Assembly: GCA_948439405.1 (NCBI GenBank)
Contig: CAOJNB010000006.1
Coordinates: 1-64,000, forward strand
DNA: 64,000 bases
Source of the DNA: an uncultured Coriobacteriaceae bacterium
GTDB taxonomy: Bacteria > Actinomycetota > Coriobacteriia > Coriobacteriales > Atopobiaceae
Direction of reading: 5' to 3'
Shown here: piece after piece, positions 20,874-30,337 of the stretch
Numbering within the stretch: the stretch's first letter is position 1
Layout of the letters: each line of letters starts with the position of its first letter
Translations under genes and position numbers: made by a program
The notes under the pieces: model-generated
Databases searched by the model: none
Told to the model about the DNA's origin: nothing
The model's input: only the letters and a program-made list of their open reading frames with translations

Positions 20874-22385
20874 ATGCCCGCACCAGCCGCAGTCCTCGTC
20901 GCCGTGCTCGCCGCGCTCGCCTGCCTCGTCGCCGTGATGCTCGTCCGCGCCGCCCGCCTCAGGCCTGCGCGCCCCGCGGGCGCCCCGCTCGACGCCGGCG
21001 GCTGGAAGGCGGACGACCAGGTCGTCGAGCGCTTCCGCGAGCTGCTGCGCATCGCGACCGTGTCGCGCGACGACCCGGCCCTCGTCGACCGCTCGCAGTT
21101 CGAGCTGTGGCTGCCCACCCTCGAGCGCCTCTACCCGGCGACCTTCGAGGCCGCCGAGCTCCACCGCGTCGACGACTACGGGATCCTGCTCCGCATCCCC
21201 GGCGAGGACCCCTCCCTCGACCCGGTCGTGATGCTCGCCCACCAGGACGTCGTGCCCGTCGAGGGGCAGGACTGGGAGCACGACCCCTTCGGCGCCGAGG
21301 TCGTCGACGGCGAGATCTGGGCGCGCGGCACCCTCGACACGAAGTGCATCGCCGCCGCCTTCTTCGAGGCCGCCGAGCGCATGGCGTCCGAGGGGCGCCG
21401 CCCGGCGCGCGACGTGTGGTACTTCTCCTCCGACGGCGAGGAGGTCCACGCCCCGACCGCCCGCCACGCCGTCGAGTGGCTGCGCGACCACGACGTCCGC
21501 CCCTGCCTCGTGCTCGACGAGGGCGGCGCGGTCGCCACCGAGGTCGGCCTGGGGGTGGAGGAGCCCGTCGCCATGCTGGGCGTGTGCGAGAAGGGCTTCG
21601 TCGATCTCGTCGTCACCGCCTCCTCGGAGGGCGGCCACGCGAGCACCCCGACGTCGCGCGACGCGACGCGCCTGCTCGCCCGCGCCTGCGAGCGCGTCGC
21701 CGCCGACCCCGGCGAGGCCCGCTTCACCCCGGCGCTCGTGACGATGCTCTCCGAGCTCGCCTCCCGCAGCTCGCTGCTCTACCGCGTGGTGTTCGCCAAC
21801 CTCTGGCTCACCCGCCCGCTCGTGGCCAGGATCATGGAGGGCTCCGGCGAGATGGCGGCGATGCTGCGCTCCACCTACGCGCTCACCCAGCTCGAGGGCT
21901 CCCCGCAGCGCAACGTCCTGCCGCCGGCGGCCCGCGCAAACTTCAACGTCCGCGTGGCCCCCTTCGAGACGAACGCCGACGCGCTGGCGCGCGCTCGTGC
22001 GCAGGTGGCGGCCGAGTGCCGCGCCTCCGGCGTCGACGAGGCGCTCGTGACCGTGGAGCCGGCCGACGAGGAGCGCAACGAGCCCTCGCCGACGAGCCCC
22101 TTCGTGCGCGACGCGGCCTACGACTACATCCACCGCTGCGTCGCCGGCGTCTACCCCGAGGCGGGCTGCGCCCCCTACCAGATGAACGCCTGCAGCGACT
22201 CGCGCCAGTTCAACGAGATCTGCGAGCGCGTGTACCGCTTCTGCGGGTTCGTGTACTCGCGCGAGGCGCGCGGCCTCGTGCACGCGCCGAACGAGCGCAT
22301 CGGCGTGGACGTCTACAAGCGCGGCGTGGAGTTCTACGTCGCCTTCATGGAGAACCTCGACCACCTCGGGGAGCTCGGGGCCTAG
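20874..22385 (+). CDS. M20 family metallopeptidase, membrane-anchored
   Basis: A 503-residue zinc peptidase/deacylase of the M20 family (carboxypeptidase PM20D1/CPS1-like). Residues 4-26 are a hydrophobic N-terminal anchor. Zinc-site motifs are MLAHQDVVPVEG (first ligand and catalytic Asp), RGTLDTKCIAAA (bridging Asp), SSDGEEVHAPTARH (in place of the usual SDEE) and LVLDEGGAVA. The dimerisation insert includes TASSEGGHASTPT. M20 enzymes of this branch hydrolyse N-acyl amino acids or peptides. The ATG at 20874 follows GAAGGGAGCCCCC. The MFS gene begins 21 bases after the stop, so they are probably co-transcribed. Confidence 0.9.
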   Translation: MPAPAAVLVAVLAALACLVAVMLVRAARLRPARPAGAPLDAGGWKADDQVVERFRELLRIATVSRDDPALVDRSQFELWLPTLERLYPATFEAAELHRVDDYGILLRIPGEDPSLDPVVMLAHQDVVPVEGQDWEHDPFGAEVVDGEIWARGTLDTKCIAAAFFEAAERMASEGRRPARDVWYFSSDGEEVHAPTARHAVEWLRDHDVRPCLVLDEGGAVATEVGLGVEEPVAMLGVCEKGFVDLVVTASSEGGHASTPTSRDATRLLARACERVAADPGEARFTPALVTMLSELASRSSLLYRVVFANLWLTRPLVARIMEGSGEMAAMLRSTYALTQLEGSPQRNVLPPAARANFNVRVAPFETNADALARARAQVAAECRASGVDEALVTVEPADEERNEPSPTSPFVRDAAYDYIHRCVAGVYPEAGCAPYQMNACSDSRQFNEICERVYRFCGFVYSREARGLVHAPNERIGVDVYKRGVEFYVAFMENLDHLGELGA

Positions 22386-22406
22386 CGCCCCGGAAGGGAG
22401 GAAGCC

Positions 22407-23747
22407 GTGGGCAAGGGTGACGCGATCAGGCGCGCCGGCCGGCTCGACTACCGCTCGGTCGTGCTGGCCTCGCTGCCGTTCATGGGCATGATCAGCTTCT
22501 GGCAGGTCTACGACGGGCTCGTGCCGCTCATCCTCACCGGCACCTTCCGCATGTCGGACACCATGGCCAACGCGGTCATGGCCGTCGACAACGTGTTCGG
22601 CCTGTTCCTGCTGCCGGTCTTCGGCATCATGAGCGACCGCTGCGGGAGCCGGCTGGGCAGGCGCACGCCCTTCATCCTCGTCGGCTCCGCGATCGCCGTG
22701 GTCGCCGTCCCGATGATCGCCGTCTCCGACAACGTCGCCAGCCTGCCGGCGCTCATCGTCTCCATCCTGGTGACGCTGTTCGCCATCTGCATGTACCGCA
22801 CGATGACCGTGGCCGTCGTCGCCGACGTCACCCCGCGCCCGCTCCGCACCAAGGCGAACTCGATCGAGAAGATCGTGGGCTACGCGGGCACCGGCGTCAT
22901 GCTCGTCGCCATCGCCGTGCTCGTGCCCGACGAGGCCCGCCCGAACTACCTGCCCGTCTTCGCCCTGCAGGCCGCCATCATCGGCGTCTCCGCCCTCCTC
23001 TACGCCTGGCGCGTGCGCGAGCCGGCCCTCGTCGAGCGGATGCACGAGGAGAGCCTGGCGATGGGCATCCGGGAGGACGAGATCGACGTCGACGACGCCC
23101 CCGAGGCGGGCGGCAGGGAGCGCATCGCCGACTCCGGCCTGCGCCTCTCCATCGCGATGCTTCTGGCGGCCACGTTCTTCTACTACATGAGCTACAACGC
23201 GATGACCACGAACATCTCCCGCTACGCCGAGGGCTTCTTCAGCATGGCGGGCGGCTCCTACGCGATCATCAACATCGTGACCATCGTCGGTGCGCTCGCC
23301 AGCTACGTGCCGCTGGCCAACCTCTCGCTGCGCATCGGGCGCAAGAGGGTCGCCGTCCTGTGCTCGGCCGCCATGGCGCTGGGCTCGGCCGCGATCTGGC
23401 TGATCCCGGGCTTCTCGCCGGCGTTCTACGCGATCTTCCTCGTCATGGGCGCGGCCCTCGGCGGCGTGGACCTGTGCGTGTACACCATGATCGTGGAGAC
23501 CTGCGACTCCAACAGCGTGGGCCGCTACTCGGGCTACTACTACACGCTCTCCATGGCCGGCCAGGTCGTCACCCCACTGCTCTCCGGCCTGGTCATGGAC
23601 TTCGCGCCCCAGCACCTGTTCGGCTACATCACGCTCATGAGCGCCGCCATGCTCCTCGCCGTCATGGCCACGAGGCACGGCGACACCATCCTGATCGACG
23701 AGGTGGCCCGCCGCGAGGAGGCCGCGGAGGCGGACCGAGCGTCGTAG
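22407..23747 (+). CDS. MFS transporter (sugar-transporter-like)
   Basis: A 446-residue major facilitator with 12 predicted membrane segments. The loop between helices 2 and 3 carries the MFS signature as GIMSDRCGSRLGRRTPFILV, the form found in sucrose/GPH-type sugar transporters (SLC45-like). The central cytoplasmic loop (about 205-240) is acidic (EDEIDVDDAPEAGG). The GTG at 22407 is preceded by GGAAGGGAGGAAGCC. It sits just behind the M20 peptidase, which could supply or process its substrate. The substrate, sugar or otherwise, is not deducible. It converges on the DUF1275 gene with 13 bases between the stops. Confidence 0.88.
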   Translation: MGKGDAIRRAGRLDYRSVVLASLPFMGMISFWQVYDGLVPLILTGTFRMSDTMANAVMAVDNVFGLFLLPVFGIMSDRCGSRLGRRTPFILVGSAIAVVAVPMIAVSDNVASLPALIVSILVTLFAICMYRTMTVAVVADVTPRPLRTKANSIEKIVGYAGTGVMLVAIAVLVPDEARPNYLPVFALQAAIIGVSALLYAWRVREPALVERMHEESLAMGIREDEIDVDDAPEAGGRERIADSGLRLSIAMLLAATFFYYMSYNAMTTNISRYAEGFFSMAGGSYAIINIVTIVGALASYVPLANLSLRIGRKRVAVLCSAAMALGSAAIWLIPGFSPAFYAIFLVMGAALGGVDLCVYTMIVETCDSNSVGRYSGYYYTLSMAGQVVTPLLSGLVMDFAPQHLFGYITLMSAAMLLAVMATRHGDTILIDEVARREEAAEADRAS

Positions 23748-23760
23748 CAGGCCTCCTCGG

Positions 23761-24438
23761 CTAGCCTCCGGCGCCCTCGGCTGCCTCGCGGTCCCAGAAT
23801 ATGACGGCGAAGGCGCAGGCCAGCAGCACCGGACTCGCCAGGACCATGCGCAGCCCGAGCGCCGGCACGAGCAGGTTGCCGAGGACGGCGCCCGCGACGA
23901 AGCAGCAGATCACGAGGTAGCGCAGCAGCGCCCCCGAGAGCGCCGCGCGGTCGCGCGTGTGCAGGTAGGTCACGAGCTCGTCGGTGCCGCTCCTGAGGTT
24001 GCCCACGCACATCGTCGTCGCGACCGCCCTCCCATGCAGCTTGCGGAAGGCCTGCACCTGGATGCCGCAGGCGAGCGAGGTGAGGTCGTTGGCGACGAGG
24101 TCGAGCGAGGCGGGGACGAGGGCGACGGCGACGAGCAGGGCCACCTCGAGGCCGAGGGCGAGCTGGCGCCAGTGGAGCCTGCCGCCCGCGGCGGCGAGCT
24201 TGAGGCACTGGGCGACGGCGACGCCGACGGCGAAGCTCGCGATGGGCGTCGCGTAGCGCAGGCAGCCGTCCCAGTTCCCCTGGGTGATGCTGATGCCGAG
24301 CAGCAGCATGTTGCCCGTCTGGGCGTTGGCGAACACGCCGCCGCGGACGAGGTAGGAGTAGGCGTCCATGAGCCCGCCCGACAGGGCGAGCAGCACCGCC
24401 ACCTCGACGGACTCCGACGTCTGCGCCGCGCGCCTCAC
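23761..24438 (-). CDS. DUF1275 (YoaK-like) membrane protein
   Basis: A 225-residue integral membrane protein of the DUF1275/YoaK family. It shows about six hydrophobic segments and the typical GGLMDAYSYLVRGGVFANAQ followed by TGNMLLLGI near the N-terminus. Function is unknown in this family. The start is a GTG that overlaps the helicase stop by four bases (GTGA), so it is translated from the same message as the helicase. The region before VRRAAQ in the same frame lies inside the helicase gene and is not coding. Confidence 0.88.
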   Translation of the reverse strand: MRRAAQTSESVEVAVLLALSGGLMDAYSYLVRGGVFANAQTGNMLLLGISITQGNWDGCLRYATPIASFAVGVAVAQCLKLAAAGGRLHWRQLALGLEVALLVAVALVPASLDLVANDLTSLACGIQVQAFRKLHGRAVATTMCVGNLRSGTDELVTYLHTRDRAALSGALLRYLVICCFVAGAVLGNLLVPALGLRMVLASPVLLACAFAVIFWDREAAEGAGG

Positions 24439-27014
24439 GAGCGCGCCCGCCTCTCGAGCCAGCCGTCGACGAAGCCGACGTAGTAGGAGGAGAACACGGG
24501 CGAGCCCTCCTCCTGGGTGGCGTCGAGGTCCACGTCGCCCCAGATCCCGAAGTCGCGGTCGTCGTCCGGGTCGCGGAAGACCTGGTGGACGTGCCAGACG
24601 CGCGCCTCGCGCTCGTCGGACTCGTCCAGGTCGAAGTAGGCGGCGGAGCGCGCGTCGGCGTCGAGGAGGACCTCCTCGTGCTCGGCGCGGAAGGCCTCGA
24701 GCGCCTGCGCCCAGGCGGCCTCGCGGAAGCCCCAGGCGGCGTCGAGCGCGCCGAGCTCCTCGACGCGCCCGAGCGCGGCGAGGCGCACGCGGGCGATCAG
24801 GGCGTTGCGCACGAGCAGGGTGAGGCCGTGGCGGTCGGCGACCACCTGGTCCGAGGGCGGACGGACGCCGGAGCCCTCCGCCGCGCCGGCACCCCCCTGC
24901 TCCCACTCGTCGACGAGGGAGGAGTCGGTGGTCCGCACGACGATCCCCAGCCAGGAGATCACGTCGGCGAGGCGGTCGTCCACCTTGTCGTCGGGCACGG
25001 TGCGCGAGAGCACGTGGTAGGCGTCGGAGAGGTAGCGCAGCAGCGTCCCCTCCGAGCGGGCGATCCCGTAGCGCGCGACGTAGGTCTTGAAGTCGGAGGC
25101 CGTCTCGACCATGTCGCGCAGCACGCTCTTGCACGACAGCTCGTAGTCCGCGGCCCAGGGCACCTTGGCGCAGTACTCGTCGAAGGCGGCCCCGAGCAGG
25201 TCCTCGAGCGGCCTCGGGTAGCTCACCTCCTGGGCGCGCTCCATGCGCTCCTCGTAGTCGACCCCCTCCATCTTCATCCGCGCGATCGCCTCGCCGCGCG
25301 CGGCGCGCTCCTGGGCGCGCAGCACCTGGCCGGGGTCCTCCAGGGTCGCCTCCACCATCGAGATGAGGTCGAGGGCGTAGCCCGGGTCCTCGGGGTCGAG
25401 CAGCTCGATCGCGGCAAGCAGGAAGGGCGAGAGCGGCTGGTCGAGGGCGAGGTCGTCGGGCATCTCGACGGCGAGCTCGTAGGAGTCGCCGTCCGCGCCC
25501 TCGGACCGCGTCACCACCCCGGCGTCGATGAGGGTGGCGAACACCTCGTCGACCCGCGTCGAGAGCGCCTGCTTCTGCTCGGGGGTCTGCAGGGAGTCCT
25601 CCACGAGCCGGTGGGTGCGCGCCCAGGCGTCGCCGCCCTGCTCGACCTCGGCGAGCACCATCGCGTGGGTGACGCGCATCCGCGGCGCGAGGCGCTCGGG
25701 AGTCGCCGCCACGAGGCGGTCGAAGGTCTGGCGGTTCCAGCCGACGAAGTCCGAGGGCGGCTTCCTGACCTTGACCTTGCGAGCGCGCTTGGGGTCGCCG
25801 CCGGCCTTGGCGAGCGCGCGGGCGCGCTCGATGTCGTACTCGGTCGCCTCGGCGATCACGAGGCCCTCCACGTCGTAGCCCGAGCGGCCGGCGCGGCCGG
25901 CGATCTGGTGGAACTCGCGGGCGTTGAGCCGGCGCATGCGGTGGCCGTCGAACTTCGAGAGCCGGGTGAGCAGCACCGTGTGGATGGGCACGTTGATGCC
26001 GACGCCGAGGGTGTCGGTCCCGCAGATGACGGGCAGCAGCCCCTGCTGGGCGAGGCGCTCGACGAGCAGCCGGTAGCGCGGCAGCATGCCGGCGTGGTGG
26101 ACGCCGACCCCGCATGACAGCAGCCGGCGCAGCGTCCTGCCGAACTCGGTGGTGAAGCGGACCCCCTTGCAGGCCTCCTTGATGGCGTCGCGCTGCTCGG
26201 GGGTGCTCACCCCGTAGCTCGCCAGCGCCTGGGCGCTCCTGAGCGCGTCCTGCTGGGAAAAGTGGACGGCGTAGACGGGGGCGTCGCCGGCGCGCAGGGC
26301 CAGCTCGACGGTGGCCTCGAGCGGCGTCTCGACGTAGTCGTAGGACAGCGGGACCGGGCGCGGCGCGTCGAGCACGCGGTCGACGGCGCGGCCCGTGTGC
26401 AGCTCGAGGGCGGCGGCGATGTCGTCCACGTCGCCGAGCGTCGCGCTCATGAGCAGGAACTGGGCGTGCGGCAGCGTGAGCAGCGGGACCTGCCACGCCC
26501 AGCCGCGGTCGCGGTCGGCGAAGAAGTGGAACTCGTCCATCGCGACCGCCCCGACGTCGGCGCCCTCGCCGTGGCGCAGGGCGTCCTGGGCGAGGATCTC
26601 CGCCGTGCAGCAGATGACGGGAGCCTCCGGGTTGATCACGGCGTCGCCGGTGATCATGCCGACCTCGTCCTTGCCCAGGATCGAGACGAGGTCGAAGAAC
26701 TTCTCGCTCACGAGCGCCTTGATCGGCGCCGTGTAGTAGGCGCGCCGGTCCGTGCACACGGCCAGGAAGAGCAGGCCCAGCGCGACCATGCTCTTGCCCG
26801 AGCCGGTGGGCGTGCCCAGGATCACGTTGTCGCCGGCCGCGAGGTCGAGCAGGGCCTCCTCCTGGTGCGGCCACAGCTCGAGGCCGCGCTCCTCGCACCA
26901 CCCCAGGAAGAGGTCGAGCGCCTCGTCGGCGGGGATGTTCGGGTAGCTGTCCTCGTCGGGCCAGGGGATGCGCTCGCCGAGCGAGCCCCGATCCCCCGCG
27001 ATCGCCTCTCCCAT
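24435..27014 (-). CDS. Ski2-like DEAD/DEAH-box RNA helicase with DUF3516
   Basis: An 859-residue superfamily 2 helicase. Motifs in order: Q-like WPHQEEALLDL, motif I GTPTGSGKS (near residue 70), Ia TAPIKALVSEKFF, II AMDEFHFF (DEFH), III LMSATL, IV-V GTDTLGVGINVP and VI QIAGRAGRSGYD. The C-terminal half (about 420-859) is the DUF3516 region typical of actinobacterial homologues. Ski2-like enzymes unwind RNA during processing or decay; the exact target here is unknown. The ATG at 27014 has GGGAGG eight bases upstream; a GTG at 27023 is the in-frame alternative. It overlaps the DUF1275 gene by four bases. Confidence 0.92.
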   Translation of the reverse strand: MGEAIAGDRGSLGERIPWPDEDSYPNIPADEALDLFLGWCEERGLELWPHQEEALLDLAAGDNVILGTPTGSGKSMVALGLLFLAVCTDRRAYYTAPIKALVSEKFFDLVSILGKDEVGMITGDAVINPEAPVICCTAEILAQDALRHGEGADVGAVAMDEFHFFADRDRGWAWQVPLLTLPHAQFLLMSATLGDVDDIAAALELHTGRAVDRVLDAPRPVPLSYDYVETPLEATVELALRAGDAPVYAVHFSQQDALRSAQALASYGVSTPEQRDAIKEACKGVRFTTEFGRTLRRLLSCGVGVHHAGMLPRYRLLVERLAQQGLLPVICGTDTLGVGINVPIHTVLLTRLSKFDGHRMRRLNAREFHQIAGRAGRSGYDVEGLVIAEATEYDIERARALAKAGGDPKRARKVKVRKPPSDFVGWNRQTFDRLVAATPERLAPRMRVTHAMVLAEVEQGGDAWARTHRLVEDSLQTPEQKQALSTRVDEVFATLIDAGVVTRSEGADGDSYELAVEMPDDLALDQPLSPFLLAAIELLDPEDPGYALDLISMVEATLEDPGQVLRAQERAARGEAIARMKMEGVDYEERMERAQEVSYPRPLEDLLGAAFDEYCAKVPWAADYELSCKSVLRDMVETASDFKTYVARYGIARSEGTLLRYLSDAYHVLSRTVPDDKVDDRLADVISWLGIVVRTTDSSLVDEWEQGGAGAAEGSGVRPPSDQVVADRHGLTLLVRNALIARVRLAALGRVEELGALDAAWGFREAAWAQALEAFRAEHEEVLLDADARSAAYFDLDESDEREARVWHVHQVFRDPDDDRDFGIWGDVDLDATQEEGSPVFSSYYVGFVDGWLERRARS

Positions 27015-27113
27015 GTCGTGCACCTCCCGTGAAGACGGGCCGCCGGCATGTCGCCGGGGCCGATTCGCCGCGCCGCCGCGGACGGGCGCCCGCGCCGAGG
27101 ACGGCGAGGTACC

Positions 27114-27119
27114 AGTCTA
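27114..27119 (-). promoter_or_regulatory. Putative -10 box for helicase operon
   Basis: TAGACT on the minus strand, 99 bases before the helicase ATG. It gives the helicase-DUF1275 message a fairly long, GC-rich leader. Confidence 0.35.
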
Positions 27120-27273
27120 CGCCAGCGGACGGGGAGCCGGGAGGCGTCGGCGGGACGTATGCGCCCCGTCGGCGCGGACCGCGCGAATCCTCGGACGAGG
27201 GCCGGAACCCGCCCGCGGCGCCGGACGATGGGACGCGGGAGGACGTGACGGCGGAGCGGAGAGGGAGGCAGGC

Positions 27274-30200
27274 ATGCAGACCTTGGGTCCGAGAGGGACG
27301 CGCGGGAGGAGACGCGGGCGGACGGGACGACGGCGGCGCGGGACGGCGACCGCCCGCGCGGCGCTGGTCGCTCTCGCGCTGCTCGTCGCGGCGGCGACGC
27401 TGTGGCGTGCCCCCGCGAGCGCGCGGGCGGCGACGGTCGGGTTCGCGAACGGGGGCACGGTCGAGGTCGGCGCCGACGGCACGGTCACGGGCACGTGCAC
27501 CATCAGCGGGAGCTGGTACGACCCGGCGACGGGCGTGGGCGACCTGGGCGAGGTGACGATGCCGGACGGCAGCGTCCTGCCGGCCACCTGCTACGAGGCG
27601 CACGCGGGCGTCCCGGACGCGCTCTCCTACGGCGTGCCGCGCGACGGCACCTACCCCTTCACGGCGACGCGGGACGACGACGGCAGCTACGCCGTCCTCA
27701 TCCGCTCGCAGGACGCCGTTCCGATCGAGCCCTACGACCCGGACGGCCCGGTGCAGCACGGCTGGTCGTGGGGCTGGAGGCCGCGCCTCGAGGGCACGCT
27801 CTCGCTGCGCAAGGCGAGCGCGGACGCGGCCCTCACGGACGGCAACGCGGCCTACTCGCTCGAGGGGGCCGTCTACGGCGTCTACGCCGACGCGGCCTGC
27901 ACGGAGCTCGTCGCCACGATGGAGACCGGCGCGGACGGGACCGCGCGCTCCGGTTCGCTCGCGGCGGGCGACTACCACGTGCGCGAGGTCGAGGCGAGCG
28001 CCGGCTACGAGGTGGACCCGACCGTCCGGCGGGCGACCGTGGTCGGGGGCGGGAACACGGAGCTGTCCGCCTCCGCGCTTCCCGAGGAGCCCCTGCACGA
28101 CGCGGCCGGCCTGGCCGTGCAGAAGGTCGACGCGGAGACCGGCGAGGCGCTCCCGCAGGGCGCGGCCTCCCTCGAGGGGGCCGAGTACACCTACCGCTTC
28201 TTCGCGGGCGACCGCTACGAGGAGGACGACGAGGGGCGCGTCGTCGACGCGGACGGGGAGGTCGTCCTCGAGGCGGACGGCTCCTACGCGGGCGAGGAGC
28301 GGGCCGAGCGGACGTGGGTCGTGCGCACGGACGCCGACGGGCGGGCGGAGCTGGACGCCGAGCATCTCGTCGCCGAGGCGAGCGACGAGCTCTACGAGCA
28401 CGACGGCTCCCCCACCCTGCCGCTCGGCACGGTCGTGGTCCGCGAGACGAGGGCACCCGAGGGCTACCTCGTCTCCGACGAGACCTACGTCGTCCGCGTG
28501 ACGCAGGACGGAGGGGAGGCGGCGACCGAGGGCGACGTCGCCGTCGTGGACGGCAACCGCTTCGCGGGCGACGACGGGGGCACCCAGGAGGACCGCGTGG
28601 CGCGCGGCGACGTCGAGCTGACGAAGGTGGGCAGCCTCGACCAGGAGCGCCTCGGCGGCGTCCCCTTCATGGTCACCTCGCAGGCCACGGGCGAGGCCCA
28701 CGTGGTCGTGACCGACGAAAACGGCTACCTGTCCACCGCGGCCGCATGGAACGAGCACACCCGGGACACGAACGCCAACGACGAGGCGGTCTCGGGCGGG
28801 CCGGGCGCCTGGGAGGTCGACGAGGACGCCCTCGACGGGCGCGCGGGGGTGTGGTTCGGCGCGGGCGAGCCCGACGACGGGCTCGGCGCCCTCCCCTACG
28901 ACACCTACGTCTTCGAGGAGCTCCCCGTCTCGGCGAACGAGGGCCGCACCCTCGTCACCTTCCGGCTGACGGTGCGCCGCGACGCCCACGTCGTCGACGC
29001 GGGCACGGTGGACGACGCCTACCTCTTCATGCAGACCTGGGCCACGGCCGGCGATGGCACCAAGACGGTCGGCGTCGGGGAGCGCGCCGAGATCGTGGAC
29101 GCGGTCTCCTACGAGGGCCTCGTGCCGGGCGAGGACTACGTGCTGCACGGCACGCTCGTGGACGCCGAGACCGGCGAGGAGCTGCTCGACGCCGAGGGCG
29201 AGCCCTGCGTCTCCGAGACCGCGTTCACGTGCGCGCAGGTCTCCGGCGAGGCGACCGTGACCTTCGAGCTGGACACGACCGGGTTCGCGGGACGGCGCAT
29301 CGTCGTCTTCGAGGAGCTCCTCGAGGCGGACGGGACCCCCGTCGAGGAGCACGCCGACCCCGACGACGAGGGGCAGACGGTGACCGTGGCCGAGCCCGCG
29401 CTCGACTCCTCGGCCGCCGGCGAGGCGGGAGACGTCGTCCGATGGGACCCCGAGGCCACCGTCACGGACTCCGTCTCCTACGAGGGGCTGAACCCCGGCG
29501 AGGCCTACGTGCTCTCCGGCAGGCTCGTCGACGCGGAGACGGGCGAGTCCGTGCTCGACGCCGAGGGCGAGCCCGTCGAGGCGGAGACGCGCCTCGTCCC
29601 GCAGGCCTCCTCCGGCACGGCCGAGGTGCCCTTCGCCCTCGACACGACCGCGCTCGCCGGCAGGAGGGTCGTGGTCTACGAGCGCCTTACGACCGAGGAG
29701 GGGACCGAGGTCGCCGCGCACGAGGACCTCGGCGACGAGGCCCAGACGGTCGATGTCGCGACCCCCGCGATCGACACGTCGCTCACCGACGCCACCGACG
29801 GCGACCGGGAGGCCCTCCCCTCCGCCGAGACGGTCCTCGTCGACGCCGTCAGCTACTCGGGGCTCACCCCGGGCCGCGAGTACCGCATCCGGGGGATCCT
29901 GATGGACCAGGCCTCGGGCGAGCCCCTGCTCGCGGGCGACCGCGAGGTCACGGCGGAGGTCGCGTTCGTGCCGAACGAGGCCGAGGGGCAGGTCGAGGTG
30001 CGCTTCGCCTTCGACGCCGGCGGCGTCCCCGAGGGCACGAACGCGGTGGCCTTCGAGACGCTGCTCTACGGCGAGGACGCGGCGGCGACCCACACGGACC
30101 TGGGCGACATGGACCAGACGGTCGAGGTCACCTCCGCCCCGGACGGCACGGTGCTCGACCAGACGGGCATGCCGATGGGCCCCGTGGCCGCCTGCGTCGG

Positions 30201-30279
30201 AGGGACCGGGGCGCTGGGGGCGGCGGTCGCCGCGTGGTCGTTGCGCGGACGGAGGAGGGCTCGCGGGACGGCCCGCTGA
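27274..30279 (+). CDS. SpaA/VaFE-repeat surface protein with LDQTG sorting signal
   Basis: A 1001-residue secreted surface protein. It has an Arg-rich N-terminus and a hydrophobic signal segment (about 28-52) cut near ARAAT. An N-terminal adhesion-type region contains two cysteines (GTCTIS and ATCYEAH). SpaA/Cna_B-type modules lie at about 173-265, 281-410 (ending RETRAPEGYL) and 447-590. Three VaFE repeats follow at about 600-703, 722-827 and 848-950, each opening (D/E)xVSYxGLxPGxxY and closing DxxQTV. The C-terminus is LDQTG, a hydrophobic helix and RGRRRARG, an LPXTG-like wall-anchoring signal. The ATG follows GGGAGGCAGGC. The class B sortase two genes downstream is the obvious partner. 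It is strongly acidic, like other coriobacterial pilins or adhesins. Confidence 0.92.
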   Translation: MQTLGPRGTRGRRRGRTGRRRRGTATARAALVALALLVAAATLWRAPASARAATVGFANGGTVEVGADGTVTGTCTISGSWYDPATGVGDLGEVTMPDGSVLPATCYEAHAGVPDALSYGVPRDGTYPFTATRDDDGSYAVLIRSQDAVPIEPYDPDGPVQHGWSWGWRPRLEGTLSLRKASADAALTDGNAAYSLEGAVYGVYADAACTELVATMETGADGTARSGSLAAGDYHVREVEASAGYEVDPTVRRATVVGGGNTELSASALPEEPLHDAAGLAVQKVDAETGEALPQGAASLEGAEYTYRFFAGDRYEEDDEGRVVDADGEVVLEADGSYAGEERAERTWVVRTDADGRAELDAEHLVAEASDELYEHDGSPTLPLGTVVVRETRAPEGYLVSDETYVVRVTQDGGEAATEGDVAVVDGNRFAGDDGGTQEDRVARGDVELTKVGSLDQERLGGVPFMVTSQATGEAHVVVTDENGYLSTAAAWNEHTRDTNANDEAVSGGPGAWEVDEDALDGRAGVWFGAGEPDDGLGALPYDTYVFEELPVSANEGRTLVTFRLTVRRDAHVVDAGTVDDAYLFMQTWATAGDGTKTVGVGERAEIVDAVSYEGLVPGEDYVLHGTLVDAETGEELLDAEGEPCVSETAFTCAQVSGEATVTFELDTTGFAGRRIVVFEELLEADGTPVEEHADPDDEGQTVTVAEPALDSSAAGEAGDVVRWDPEATVTDSVSYEGLNPGEAYVLSGRLVDAETGESVLDAEGEPVEAETRLVPQASSGTAEVPFALDTTALAGRRVVVYERLTTEEGTEVAAHEDLGDEAQTVDVATPAIDTSLTDATDGDREALPSAETVLVDAVSYSGLTPGREYRIRGILMDQASGEPLLAGDREVTAEVAFVPNEAEGQVEVRFAFDAGGVPEGTNAVAFETLLYGEDAAATHTDLGDMDQTVEVTSAPDGTVLDQTGMPMGPVAACVGGTGALGAAVAAWSLRGRRRARGTAR

Positions 30280-30299
30280 CCCGAAGGACCGACGAGGGC

Positions 30300-30319
30300 G
30301 GGGCCGGCGCGCCGGCCCC
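30300..30319 (+). terminator. Perfect 20-base palindrome after surface-protein gene
   Basis: GGGGCCGGCGCGCCGGCCCC, 20 bases after the stop and just before the next gene's ribosome site. It may end or slow transcription so that the abundant surface protein is made in excess over the sortase genes. Confidence 0.5.
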
Positions 30320-30337
30320 GCCGCGAGGGAGGTGGAC

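Noticed and set aside
27024-27273. Short open frames in the helicase/surface-protein divergent gap
   Set aside because: They are Arg-rich, lack ribosome sites and overlap promoters; no support for a gene.
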